Shown: positions 44,971 to 55,719 of the stretch, in pieces | Layout of the letters: the number at the start of each line of letters is the position of its first letter | Position numbering within the stretch: the stretch's first letter is position 1 | Source of the DNA: Mortierella sp. BCC40632 | Taxonomy: Eukaryota > Mortierellomycota > Mortierellomycetes > Mortierellales > Mortierellaceae | Direction of reading: 5' to 3' | Assembly: GCA_011634665.1 (NCBI GenBank) | Contig: WAEK01000001.1 | Coordinates: forward strand, 3,098,001-3,162,000 | DNA: 64,000 nucleotides | Notes under the pieces: generated by a model | Told to the model about the DNA's origin: nothing | Database searches by the model: none | What the model saw: the letters and a program-made list of their open reading frames with translations, nothing else | Translations under genes and position numbers: made by a program

Positions 44971-46441
44971 AAAACCCTTGTCGACCAACCGATTTTCGCA
45001 AAGTGCTCGTGCATACTTTCGACGCCAATTGCCCAGACTAGAAAGACCTGTGGACACTCTGCTAGCTGATAAGGATGTGGATAGCGAGGAATTGACTGAA
45101 ACCGAAGCAAAAGGTAGCCGGGACACCGCATTCACCCCCAGCAACCCAGAACCAGGAACCGTGCGGCCTAGGACTCGATCTCATGACGAACTCAGGGCTG
45201 GCATGCGCCACAGATCCTCACATTCGTCTTCACTATCCGAAGCACCACAGGGGGAATGTTTGACAAAATCAGGTGACAATCAACTGTCATCAGCGTCGCC
45301 TGGATTGAAGGCAACTCCAGCCCTTGCGTCGAATGAAGATCCAATCAGCTCTGTCATTTCAAGACGCCTAAATAACTCTACAACTCCCATACCTTCACTT
45401 CGGCAGCGTCCGTTACGTTCGCTTACGTTCATGGCATCGTCCTACCACGAGCGCTATGAAAGAATATCCTCGCTATCCGCGCTGCCTAGTAATTCTCTTC
45501 GTCTTTCAAACATCTTTTGTGAACGGGATCCGAATAATCCATTCCAAGTGGACTCATCTTCCCCCTTTTTGGGCTCCAGTTGGAGTGCGGAATCCAAATG
45601 TGGCAAGTCGAGTGGGCCCGTGCCCACATCTTCATTCTTGGCAAAGCTGCAAAAACTGTCTCCATCACAGAACGCCACCTGTCAACTGAGCCACGCCGAC
45701 AACTGTGACATACTCAACGAGAGGATTTTTAAGAAGCCCGGATCAGTTGCCTCAACCAGTCTTGTAGATGGTGTTTCTGTGCACCAGTCACCGCCTCCTC
45801 TCCACCATTCAATTGCAGCTCGAATACCCTCATTGTTGATCAACCGCGCGTCAACGTCTGAATCAATGGTTCTGCCCCGCGCATTTAATAAGAGTCCATC
45901 GCCTACACAGGGAGCTGGGCATTCACCGTTAGGCTGGCGTCGACATCAGTCCATGATCATTCGGCGGCGCGAGTTCATGAATACTTTGGCACCTGCTCCC
46001 AAACAATACCAGATGACTCCTGACAACCGATCACTCGCTTCAATGACTCCTCAATGTTATACTCCAGACCGACATGTCGAGGAGTGCCAAATTTTACCTT
46101 TCACCACAGAGCCAGGCGATATCACCAAACGAGTTAGCCCAGAGACGATGGTAGACGTGTTGGAAGGAAAATACCACTCAAAGTACGATGTGCTCTATAT
46201 CATTGACTGTCGGTTTCCATATGAATACAAGGGCGGTCATATCAGGAGTGCTGTCAGTGTCAATACCAAAGATATGCTTGACAAGTTGCTTTTAAGACCT
46301 GCCATCACCAACAAACGAGTCCTTGTCATTTTTCATTGCGAGTTTTCCTGTGAGAGAGGTCCCCGCATGTATGTAACATTTGTACAGATAGACAAAACTG
46401 TTTGGTCCGCCTGTGTTTCATTCTAGAAGAAGTCGTTTTAA

Positions 46442-46486
<45 letters not shown>

Positions 46487-47105
46487 GGATCACAATAGGG
46501 CGGGTTATCTCCGCAACCAGGACCGTATAGCAAACGCAGAGCATTACCCAGCTTTGTTCTACCCAGAGGTCTATGTCATGGATGGTGGATATTCCGGTTT
46601 CTTCAGGAAGAACAAGTCTTATTGCGAACCACAGGCATATGTTGAAATGCAGGACGCCAACCATTCTGCCGAGTTCAAGGAGCATATGAGAACCTTTGGA
46701 CGAGAGTTTTCTCGAAGCGCCTCCAAAAACTTTCCAAGAAATGATTCACCACAGACAATGGAAAAGACATCTCCCAGCAGTCAGCGGAGCGTATTAGCGC
46801 TCATCAAATCGCCAGAACGCAACAGCACATTGGAACACAACAAGGTCAATGACACATGTGCCGACTCATTGCCTTTGCCAACACCTTTAGAAAAGGCACA
46901 ACTGCAGGCTCGTCGACCAACTATGTTATCCACTTTAACATCAGTGCGGAATAAGAGACGGTTCAATGCTGGTAGACAATTACTTTCTAGTTCATTTCTT
47001 CGACCGCGCTCTGGCTTGAGCTTGAAAGCCCAGGTATCACCTCTCCGATCACGAATGGGACCCAAAGCGCTTGCATCTCGATCGTCAGCACCTACTGGGA
47101 CTTGA
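44957..47105 (+). CDS. CDC25: M-phase inducer tyrosine phosphatase CDC25
   Basis: Predicted exons are 44957-46368 and 46499-47105 (672 aa). Residues 1 to about 385 are Ser/Pro-rich regulatory sequence with many SP/TP and RxxS sites. The rhodanese-type catalytic domain shows YIIDCRFPYEYKGGHIRSAV and the active site HCEFSCERGPRM, a CX5R loop with catalytic Cys about 461 and Arg about 467. The next exon continues AGYLRNQDRIANAEHYPALF and YPEVYVMDGGYSGFF, diagnostic of Cdc25. It removes inhibitory phosphates from the CDK (Cdc2/Cdk1) at mitotic entry. A basic, Ser-rich C-terminal extension of about 120 residues is atypically long. The single intron contains a 40-nt T run (46444-46483). The start lies within the tail of the small upstream gene; no in-frame upstream ATG is reachable because that frame is closed at about 44785. 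Confidence 0.93.
46444..46483. repeat. T40 homopolymer in the CDC25 intron
   Basis: Longest mononucleotide run in the window, between donor 46369 and acceptor 46498. Confidence 0.98.
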
Positions 47106-47565
47106 GACTTGTCCAAACGCCATGATCATACTCAGCAATACAGCAGTCGACAGGAGTGTTCTGTAGCTAGAATATTTGAACCAATACGCGAATACAAATA
47201 AATTGCTCCTTGTTGATTCCATTGCTCCTTGTTGATTCCCTCCCCTCATTCCCCCTACCCCCACCCCTGCGTCTCTTATAGACCCCCCCTTTTTTTTATC
47301 TCTCTTTGATTTATTCAAATTCTTGAAGGCAATATGTCTGCCCTAGCCTCAGAAATCCCGGGTGCCTACCTCTAAGAACTCAAACATAACAGGCACAGTT
47401 GGTCCGATTATTCCAATGTATTCCCTCAAGTTGGAGTTTATTGACAAATGTTGTTATAATGAACTAACACTGATTACCAACCATGTGGTTGACGCGCACA
47501 AAGGTGATCTTTCAAAGGGAGTCAAATGGAATTGGAGGAGGGAGGGAGGCAGGAAGATTCTCAGA
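47106..47565. other. Convergent intergenic region CDC25 / LPMO2
   Basis: Contains a short tandem duplication (tccttgttgattcc..., about 47205-47238) and C/T-rich DNA; aataaa near 47197 may be the CDC25 polyadenylation signal. No gene seen. Confidence 0.6.
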
Positions 47566-48345
47566 CTAAGACTTCTTGGGTGACAATCCCAAGTCAACGC
47601 CAACCTTACCAGCACCTCCACCAAAGGCATAGAATCCGTTCGTATTCCTCTGGATTTCGATTGGGTTTGGACCAGGACCCTTTCCTTTCTGACCATCACC
47701 CTTTGCACGCGTGTTCGTTGGTTGACCCAGTTGGGCGACATCTACTATCGTCATATCGAGCTCTGGAAGTTGACCGTTTGGAGCATCCTGTGTAATAATG
47801 ATGTTGGAACAGTGATGATAAAATTGATTTGTCAAGTAGGCAACCCATGAAAATGCAAACAGACATTTGTCCGAATCCGAGCAAGGTGGTACGTTCTTGG
47901 GGATCTGCACCGGCCATTCAAAATAAATATCAGGACAAGTTCTTGTGTACTGGCCAATGACCTTCCAGGTTTTGCCTCCATCATACGACAATGAGAACTC
48001 GCAGGCGCCTCCACCATGACGTGCGGGGATAATACCGGAAGGTGGAGGGAAATTTTGATAGTCCTTGATCCCAAAGGTCCAGAAACGGACATTGATGGTC
48101 TGACCGGCCTTGTAGGTCGTGACAGGACCCTTGTTGTATCCTCCACATGGGTATCTTTTGCCTTGGTATCCGATAAACGCATGCAAGGTGTTTCTGAAAT
48201 CCTTGGACCATGGACCGGCTTGACCTGGAGGGTAGGACATGGCAAGGTGAGCATGACTCATGGGAGTCCAGGCAAGGAGGTAGGCAAGAGCAATGATTGC
48301 CTTCCAAAAAATATAGAAGCCCTTCATAGAAACTATCTTGTCCAA
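47566..48345 (-). CDS. Second secreted AA11-like lytic polysaccharide monooxygenase
   Basis: Single exon, up to 259 aa. A start at 48345 or the in-frame Met six codons later gives a signal peptide (FYIFWKAIIALAYLLAWTP) ending ...MSHA and exposing His as mature residue 1 (HLAMSYPPGQAG). The second copper histidine is in PARHGGGACEFSLSYDGG, the axial Tyr in NQFYHHCSNIII; KRYPCGGYNKG and CPDIYFEWPVQIP match the paralogue at 25244-26358. The C-terminal tail after the catalytic domain is Gly/Lys-rich (GDGQKGKGPGPNP) and carries no recognised binding module. It is intronless whereas its relative has two introns, and identity between the two looks modest, so the duplication is old. Role as for other AA11: copper- and peroxide/oxygen-dependent cleavage of chitin; the substrate here is inferred. 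TATA-like element at 48486-48492. Confidence 0.85.
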   Translation of the reverse strand: MDKIVSMKGFYIFWKAIIALAYLLAWTPMSHAHLAMSYPPGQAGPWSKDFRNTLHAFIGYQGKRYPCGGYNKGPVTTYKAGQTINVRFWTFGIKDYQNFPPPSGIIPARHGGGACEFSLSYDGGKTWKVIGQYTRTCPDIYFEWPVQIPKNVPPCSDSDKCLFAFSWVAYLTNQFYHHCSNIIITQDAPNGQLPELDMTIVDVAQLGQPTNTRAKGDGQKGKGPGPNPIEIQRNTNGFYAFGGGAGKVGVDLGLSPKKS

Positions 48346-49524
48346 AGAGCAGGTGCTTATGTGTAGAAGTAGAATATAGGATAATTGTTGGAGTGGCTAG
48401 TGAGGAGAGAGGAAGGAAAAGAAAAGAAAAAGAGACGCAGGTTCAAGAATGGAACAGACGAATTGTCGTTTCAAATACAGGTCTTTTTTATACCCTAGAA
48501 GGGAGGCGACTCTTTCTTCTTTGTCACGGAATGACCCTCTTTTCATTGCTCTGCAGGGAGCAAGTCCATGAGATGGCGACAATATGCTTTCACTATGTTG
48601 GAGGATATAGCGTTGAGCATGGGGTGCAGAGTGCAAAGATCAATCTAAAGTTCAAGTTTACTACTTTCTTGTACAGCCCCTTGTATGAAATGGAAGAAAA
48701 AACAACAAGGCTATTATTTCACAGACAATCCTGACCCATGGGCGAGCCTCTTTTTTTATTATTACCGCGTCGCGTCTGTTTCTAGAGTGTCTATCTCGGG
48801 TAGAGTAATGTGCTTCGTAGCTATGGCTTTGTTCATTAGTCTATGCTCAACCTCTCTTTGTGAGTCGTAGGAAAGGATCAACCCAAGTCTCGTCCATTGT
48901 TACAGTATCCGGCCTTACGAGCTCTCAAATATTCTTCTCCTGAAATAACCACACAGCCTCTTGCTCTTGCTCTGGTTTTGAGACAAAAGGAAATCGGAGG
49001 CGAAGCTGTGCATTCAGTCACACACCCCGCCAATGGAAAGAGGCCCTCTCTCAAGAGACAATAGGAGCCTCGTGGCCACCCACAGGCTCTTTAAAAAAAT
49101 TGGTCCTGAACGAATCTGACCAACTTTACACAGGAGATATATCTTTCTTGTCATTGGTGTATCAGGTGGCAATACTTCTTTCTTTGGACTAGCCCCACCT
49201 AAGTAGCCTTCCACTCCCTCTCGTCCGTGACTAGAAGATTATTGTAGGGTGGCGTTCACAAAGGGATGTATCCTAATGCACGCTCCATGCGGTTCGCTGC
49301 CACACTATTTCTTGCTGTGCTGTGCACCACTAGTAACAGATCTCGGTCATATTCAGCCTTTCCGTCCTCACGTCCTATCCATCCTCTATATGTGTCTACT
49401 CCTTTGCCTTCTACCAAATGAAATGAGCATGCTCTGTCGGTCCTTTTACAACTATAAAATGTGTGTTGGAATCTTAAGGGAAGGCCGATGCTTTTAATAG
49501 TGCTGCCTATTATAGAGTAGCTAT
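48346..49524. other. Intergenic, about 1.2 kb
   Basis: Promoter side of LPMO2 and 3' flank of PEX10. Apart from the TATA-like element nothing is recognised; short open frames lack protein features. Confidence 0.6.
48486..48492 (-). promoter_or_regulatory. TATA-like box of the second LPMO gene
   Basis: On the minus strand TATAAAA about 141 bp upstream of the ATG at 48345. Confidence 0.45.
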
Positions 49525-51260
49525 TCAGTTCAGCTTGGTATAGATGGGTAGCAGTGCTGAAAGCTGCACATTCTGGCGACAAAGGGGGCACTCCGGCTAA
49601 GCAGTCAAAGGAAAAGAAGTGTCAACGGTATAGTCCATTATTGGCTCATGCCCAAAACACCATTAAAAAAAAAGAAGAGAAAGGAAAGGCATGAATGCCC
49701 TCGTACCTTATTCTGGCACCATTCACGGATACATGTCCAGCAAAACAAGTGGCCACAGGGGGTTGCCGTGGTATTAGTTCTAGGGTCAAGGCAGAGGGTA
49801 CACTTTTTGACCGATGATTCATCCAATTGTCTAGATAAAAATAAACCCCGAGAAGGTCAGTACAAGTAAAGACATCCTATTTGAGTAATCATTACGAATA
49901 CCTAGGAAGAGATGATAGTTTCTTACTCTTCTTCTTCATCATCGTCCATCTCTTCTTGAAGGACATCTTTTTCTCCAACAAGGTTTCCCCCCGCAGCCAA
50001 AGCTGCAGCCGCTGCGACCTTTTCCTGAGCCTCTGCGGCAGCACGTCTCCGCCATTGGAAGAGTTGGACTGCAAGCTGGATCACAATCAATACACCCAAG
50101 ACTTCGTAGCCCGATCGTTCCTCGCCTGGTGACAATTTGCGGTTAAAAATGTATCGAATGCCTGTGATCCGCTTCGAAAAACTGTAGTAGGCTCCAAAAA
50201 AGTAAAAGACTGCCAAATGAACCGAGTGTCCATGGGTTTTGAAGAATGTCTGCAGGGTTGGCAACCAGTTGTGAACTACAGTCTGGAATCGGACCATAAG
50301 TGGGGTTGGTCCTTGAGGATTGTTTCTGTCTGTAGGAAGAGTTGCATCTACGAGATGGTTGTTGTGTCCAGCATGACGTTGATGTTGGTGTTGCATTGGT
50401 TGAGGTCTTGTCCGCCTTCGTAGCTCCTGAGTTCCTTTTGAATAGAGGTATGGCATCAACACATGCCAAAAGACAAGTGTGGATCTCCGCTAAGTGATAT
50501 TATGATTCGGAATCAGATCCGAGGACTGCATTAGCTCCAAGTTTAGCAGTTGAAAAGGAGAAGATCCCTCGTCCCAACCTGAACATTTCATTGAGTAGAT
50601 TAAGAGAAGTAAAACAACTTATCTTACAGCGATCGATGGAAAAGTCTTGGTCGAGCTGTTGATCTGCATGATGTCGCAATACTCCTCGCCCAAAGTCTGC
50701 ATCCCAAGGAGAGTCGTCAATGAGTAGTAGCATAGATCGGAGAAAACATCCACCTCTGTCTGGTACAAGTGCTGTGTCCGGCTGCCTATAAAATGGGAGC
50801 CGAAAGAGTAGATTCCATGCCAAGTTCAGTTTAGATTGAACGATGATTTCCTTTGGTTGATTGTGCCTTCTGAAGTCCTCACGCGTAGTGTATACCAAAT
50901 ATATCTCTGACGGCATCCTTGATCTGATCCTTCAGGATCTGTTGGTAGTAAGTGTCTTTTTGATTTGCTCGAACTACCGGTTGAAAAGGTGTTTGCGTTT
51001 TTTAGTGACGACTTCCTACTAAACCAATAGAAATGAACGAAGAAAAGAAATATTGGATCTTGTCTTGAATAAAGCAGGGCTTCCTTACTGATATCCGGCT
51101 GCGAAGCGCTAGGGAGAGAGAGATCGAACTTTGGTGGTGGCGCGCCACCTGTCCTTGTTTGCAGACCGGCTGATACAGAAGCTGATGCTGGCACAGCGAG
51201 TGACGCTGCCCCCTCTGCGGAGTTTGGGGCGTTTGTAGACCTCGGTGAGTTCGATGACAT
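49525..51260 (-). CDS. PEX10: Peroxisome biogenesis factor 10 (RING ubiquitin ligase)
   Basis: Six predicted exons: 51260-51089, 50973-50896, 50785-50628, 50489-49927, 49830-49707 and 49596-49525, with matching phases (388 aa). The Pex2/10/12 N-terminal region shows [20 protein letters not shown] and [19 protein letters not shown] followed by [19 protein letters not shown]. Membrane helices ([48 protein letters not shown]) precede an acidic stretch and a C-terminal C3HC4 [34 protein letters not shown]. It ends [10 protein letters not shown]. With Pex2 and Pex12 it forms the peroxisomal retrotranslocation ligase that ubiquitinates the receptor Pex5. An Ala/Glu-rich segment ([19 protein letters not shown]) before the RING is a lineage-specific insert. 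It is divergently transcribed from TIM23, 617 bp apart. Confidence 0.95.
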
Positions 51261-51877
51261 TGTTAGTGAGTGTGCGAGGTCTGGCAGGTAATGTCTCCTT
51301 GGACTTGGTCAACACACAAAAGAGATGAAAATGGCGATGGTACAAGAGAAATGGGGATGAGACTTTGGGAGAGAATGAGAGGAAGATGGGGAGGAGAACA
51401 GTTCAGAGGAACCCAGGAGAGAGTAGCCCGACCTTCGGCGCGGGCCAGTTATACTTTGGCGCGAGGCGAAGGGCGAACGGGGAGTAGGACCGCTTCATGT
51501 GATCTGACCGGCTTGGAACGGCTCTTCAACGGAACGAAAAAGAAGAACGGTCACGTATACGTGGGTGCGAGTATACGTTGGATAAACAAAGTCTCTTTAT
51601 TATTCCCCCGCCCCAGCGCATAGCCCTTCCACCTCCCCCTCCCCAATTGGTGAATCCGATTCCTTTCTTCTTTCCATCACCTTCCGTCTCGTCTCCATCC
51701 CGCCTCCTCTTGTCAAGGGCTTCAAGTCTCTCACCCATTTCCCACAAGCAACTGACCTTCGTTTGAGTCAGTTCCCTTCGCCTTTTTCGCTCAAGATCTA
51801 CCTTTGACTTCGGAGAGAGAAGCCGGTCAGCACTTTTTATTCAGGACATCCTTCACCCTTAGTCTCCCAATACCATA
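51261..51877. promoter_or_regulatory. Bidirectional promoter region PEX10 / TIM23
   Basis: 617 bp between two divergent start codons. It contains a palindromic CCAATTGG (51643-51650), which presents a CCAAT box to both genes, embedded in C-rich DNA. Shared regulation of the peroxisomal and mitochondrial import genes is an inference from layout. Confidence 0.55.
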
Positions 51878-52621
51878 ATGTCATCCTACCAATCCAACGT
51901 CGAGGAGGAGGAATCCTTCGAGCCCATTTACGCCAGCCAGGAGGACTTCAACCCTAGCGAGACTGTCTCCGCCTTCCTCAACACTGCATACGATCCTACT
52001 CGACTCCACCCCTTGGCGGGTCTCGGAGGTGGTCTTGACTACATCAACATCGAGGATGACACCCCCCTGCCTGGTTCTCAGGGCGGCTCCGGTATTTTGC
52101 CCAGCAGAGGATGGTCTGATGACATGACATACGGCACTGGATTGACTTATCTCACTGGTAATACTTTGATTCTGAGAGGTTTGCTCTATCCCCTCTGTCC
52201 ATTCTCAGGAAGAAAACCAAGACTAATCAGATCACCGCTTCTTTTTTTATATTCTACTGCTTTTCTCTTTCGATCTCTTTTAGGATTGAGCTTGGGAGGT
52301 GCTTTTGGATTCTATGAAGGTCTCCGATCATCGCCTAGCCCAGCACTCAAGATCCGTCTCAACACTGTTCTGAACTCGATGACCCGTCGTGGACCCTTTA
52401 TTGGCAACTCGGCCGGAGTCATGGCCCTGATGTATAACGGAATCAATGGAGTGATCTCCCGTAGCCGTGGCCACCACGACCCCATCAACTCGGTTGCTGC
52501 TGGTGCCTTGACGGGCGCTCTCTTCAAGTCCACAGCCGGTCTCCGTGCCGCTGGCTCTGCAGGAGGCGTCTGTGCGGTTCTTGCCGGAATTTGGGCCTTT
52601 GGCAAGGAGGCTCTTCTGTAA
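51878..52621 (+). CDS. TIM23: Mitochondrial inner-membrane translocase subunit Tim23
   Basis: Predicted exons are 51878-52157 and 52284-52621 (205 aa); the intron has no in-frame stop, so an unspliced frame of 247 codons is also open. The hydrophilic intermembrane-space domain (about 1-92) contains TRLHPLAGLGGGLDYINIE, the conserved Tim23 approach to the membrane. The Tim17/22/23 domain follows: LSLGGAFGFYEGLRSSPSPA, LNSMTRRGPFIGNSAGVMAL, MYNGINGVISRSRG, HHDPINSVAAGALTGALFKS. It ends VLAGIWAFGKEALL, with four hydrophobic segments. It forms the presequence translocase channel region with Tim17/Tim50. Length is close to the usual ~220 aa. Confidence 0.95.
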   Translation: MSSYQSNVEEEESFEPIYASQEDFNPSETVSAFLNTAYDPTRLHPLAGLGGGLDYINIEDDTPLPGSQGGSGILPSRGWSDDMTYGTGLTYLTGNTLILRGLLYPLCPFSGRKPRLIRSPLLFLYSTAFLFRSLLGLSLGGAFGFYEGLRSSPSPALKIRLNTVLNSMTRRGPFIGNSAGVMALMYNGINGVISRSRGHHDPINSVAAGALTGALFKSTAGLRAAGSAGGVCAVLAGIWAFGKEALL

Positions 52622-54354
52622 TTTACTACTTCGTTTCTCTCTCTCTTTTTTTTTCCCACTCCTATCCCCATAGATCCTTGTCTCTTCATTTCATTGTTCA
52701 GGTTTATCTATGCCTATCCCTTAGTTCATAGCTTTCGTCTATCGATTGTTCATTGCTATTTTTTTTTCTGCTAGTTTGTTTCTGCAAAACACCATTACAA
52801 GGCATTGTATATTACACCATATATTTGGCATGTTTCAAAGGACGTTGGGACATTCCTGCCAGAATTTTTTTTTTTTTTTTTCGAGTTCCCCTGTGCCTCG
52901 GCAAAAAAAAAGGGTGGAGAGAGACCTTGTACACCGGTTAGAGTGGCTGTACTCAGAATTGCCCTGTTTTGTCTGATCTGTGTGTCTGTTGAGGAGGGGG
53001 GGGATTTTTTCGCCTGTGTCAACAAGAACAAGGAAGGTGTCCTTTTGACTCATCACCCGATGGACCAGAAACACAACATTCAGATGCTTCTGGTATTGGT
53101 TGCACTGACTGACAAAAAAAAAAAAAAAAAAAAAAAGTTATTGTTCCCTTACCTCTTACCTCTTCAGGTGTCTTATGCAATTGGATCCCAACATGCTGGC
53201 AACCTAGACTGCTAACTGGGCTTAGTCTCCGATCATAGCCCGTCCGATCTCCTTATACAAGATCAAAAACTTCTCTTCTGGGCTGGCTAAAGCAAATGCA
53301 GCTACTCCACCTTCACAAAATGTGGCCAACTCATCTATAGACTGACAATCTGCCTATGCTGCTGTAATCCTCATGGAAATCGGGCGGGAGTATTGATTGG
53401 CTTCCTTTATCCCATTGAGGGGGAAGGGGTCAGCTTCCACACCAAGATGGAAGCACTAGGAGTCACCCCCTTGGCTATTTTGAATGCAAGGTCCCTCACA
53501 CGTGTGAGACTAAGAGTCTGCTGTCCTTTGTCCATGAAAGGTTCAATATTGAAGACTAGAGATGTATCGTACTTCCTAACTTGCTATGAGGGACAGTGTC
53601 TCTCTGAGTACCCCCACTCTCTCTCAAATCGTTACGCTCGCGATAGGAGGGTCGACTTAACTGATAGTATACAATGTCTGATATCCTAGCATGTGCATAT
53701 TTCACCACCGCTCAGGCATTTGTGTTCAGGGGATTCTATCGAGTGCTGGGCAGCGAAAGATAGTTGCTAGATGAAAACGAGTTGCCAGAGAGGAACGGAG
53801 AAAGACTCAGAAATAAATAAATAGTCGGACCTGTGTCTTTGTATTTTCTGACTCTATCCAACGTCCCTAAACTACCCTCTGTTGAGTGATCTACAACAAC
53901 AGCTCACAGATTCCACTTGGCTAAAAGGAGGAAGTATTAAATATCGCGAGGACGTTTGCCAAGGGGTATATAGCCTTCTCCAGTCCGCATCCTAAACTGC
54001 AGACAACTCTTGTTACCTCCAAGACCATCCTGAGTTGTAAAGGTTCTCACCTCTATTAAATCACGATCAGCAGAAGCAGACTGAGGAGTAAGTCATCGCT
54101 GTCCTGTCTCCCTCAAGTTGGGCATAATCACCTGATAACCTTCGCTCAAAGAATGCGGGGACTTACCGTGGTACCCAATGCCCAGTTGGCCTACTCTTAA
54201 GGCCAAAGCAACAATGTCTGGGATTGCGACTTCCATCCCGATCAACGTTATCTCGTCATGTTCGTTAAGCGATCTAACGATCTGGTAAGTAACAGTAAAT
54301 CCTGAGTCAGTCCTTGTGCATTACTTAGAGATCAACGTCCATCTAAGAGAACCT
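52622..54354. other. Intergenic, about 1.7 kb, no convincing gene
   Basis: Holds T (52865-52881) and A (53114-53136) homopolymers. A 98-codon open frame (53393-53689) has no family resemblance and no promoter or splice support. Otherwise nothing seen. Confidence 0.6.
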
Positions 54355-55428
54355 CTAATGCAGTTGAGAAAGTCGCAAGGTAGAGAGTCTTACCCAATCC
54401 AGGTAAGCGTCTGATCCTGGTTCCAGGGTCGGAACTCCGTCCTTAACGATCTGTCGCACGGGGGGGATTGCATCAGTCAAGCAAATAAACGCACTCGGTT
54501 CCATTCCTGGAATAACCCCTGACTGGTGCTCACTCCCTGATGCCCGACCTGCTGAAGCTGCTGAAGATGAAGAGCCTGCTCCAGATCCAGAGTGCGTCGC
54601 GGCTCTTGAAGAGGTATGGTCGACGGACGACTTTCTACGACCCTTCTGACTCTGTTCTGTAGACTTTGAGGTCGACGACACTCCTTGTCCTGATTTCGAT
54701 CCTTGTCCAGGTCCTGATCCCGTGCTTGATCGGCCAGATGTTGTTGCCGCAGCTGCGCCGTTTGGTTTTTGCTTCCCGGAGGCATTCTTGGACACACTTG
54801 TGGAGGCATCGGTTCCGGGTTGAGTCGCAGACGACTTGGCAGACATCGGACGAGGGCCATCCTGGCGTTTCTGCTGAGGCTGTGGTTGTTGCGAGACTAG
54901 AGTGGGTGAGGTCGAGTCTTTTTTCTTGATTTCTAAAGAATCTGAACGATTGTTCAAAGGACGACCCGGTGGGAGATTCCTGTCGTTGCCATTGACCTTG
55001 CTGCTTGCATTATTGCTAGGCTGTTGTGCTGTGCCAGAGCCATGATTACCGTGATTGTTTCGGTGTTGCCGCTGTTGTTGTTGTTGTTGTTGTAGAGAAG
55101 GGTCCTGGGATCCACGTCGCAAATTCTGGCTTCCTTTTGGGTGGTTATCCTTGGATACTCCTTTTGAAGGTGAATGGTTTGGGTGTTTTTGAGTGAGCTG
55201 TTGCTTTAGCTGCTGCTGCTTTGGACGGAGGCTCTCGGCTGGGGATCGGAGAACACCAAGTTCCTGTTGTTGTTGTTGTTGAATAGATAAGGAGGCAGAA
55301 GACTCTTGTGTTGGTGCGGTAGCGACAGGGGCCGATGACGACGGCGACGGAGTAGGCACAGAATTCGAGGCAGCAAACGATGGGATGAACTCTTTTGCGG
55401 TCGCCTTGAGAGTCATTGATCTGTTCAT
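54355..55428 (-). CDS. Q-rich, intrinsically disordered protein with N-terminal PAM2-like motif
   Basis: Up to 357 aa from the ATG at 55428. Residues about 5-16 (MTLKATAKEFIPSF) match the PAM2 motif (LxxxAxEFxP) that binds the MLLE domain of poly(A)-binding protein and is best known in ataxin-2/Pbp1, PAN3 and eRF3. The rest is low complexity: polyQ tracts (Q6-Q7), Ser/Gly/Asn/Pro-rich segments and basic patches, as in RNA-granule proteins. The last 50 residues are more ordered (SAFICLTDAIPPVRQIVKDG, TLEPGSDAYLDW). A GT donor sits after DAYLDW (about 54403) with an AG about 50 bp downstream, so the final codons could instead come from another short exon. It lacks the Lsm domain of ataxin-2, so it is not a simple orthologue. 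Role in mRNA metabolism is inferred from PAM2 only. Confidence 0.7.
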   Translation of the reverse strand: MNRSMTLKATAKEFIPSFAASNSVPTPSPSSSAPVATAPTQESSASLSIQQQQQQELGVLRSPAESLRPKQQQLKQQLTQKHPNHSPSKGVSKDNHPKGSQNLRRGSQDPSLQQQQQQQRQHRNNHGNHGSGTAQQPSNNASSKVNGNDRNLPPGRPLNNRSDSLEIKKKDSTSPTLVSQQPQPQQKRQDGPRPMSAKSSATQPGTDASTSVSKNASGKQKPNGAAAATTSGRSSTGSGPGQGSKSGQGVSSTSKSTEQSQKGRRKSSVDHTSSRAATHSGSGAGSSSSAASAGRASGSEHQSGVIPGMEPSAFICLTDAIPPVRQIVKDGVPTLEPGSDAYLDWVRLSTLRLSQLH

Positions 55429-55719
55429 GCAGAAGCGATTTCCTTGAAAGAGAGATGCAAGGGTCTGAAAACAACCCGATTGCAGAGAAGGCAGCCTATT
55501 TTTTTTTTTTCTTTTTCTTTTTTTCCTTTTCCCTTTTTCCCTATATGTTCGAATGGGGATGAGAGTGGACGAACGCTTGAGGTCTAAACGAGCACAGAGA
55601 GGGACTTTTCTCTTTGCATCCCTCTCCTCCTCCTCCCTACGCTCCTCTCAAGCCAAGCCACTTTAATCTAGTGCACAGGGGCCTTTTCATTTATTGAGAG
55701 ATGCTAATGTTTTTAATTC

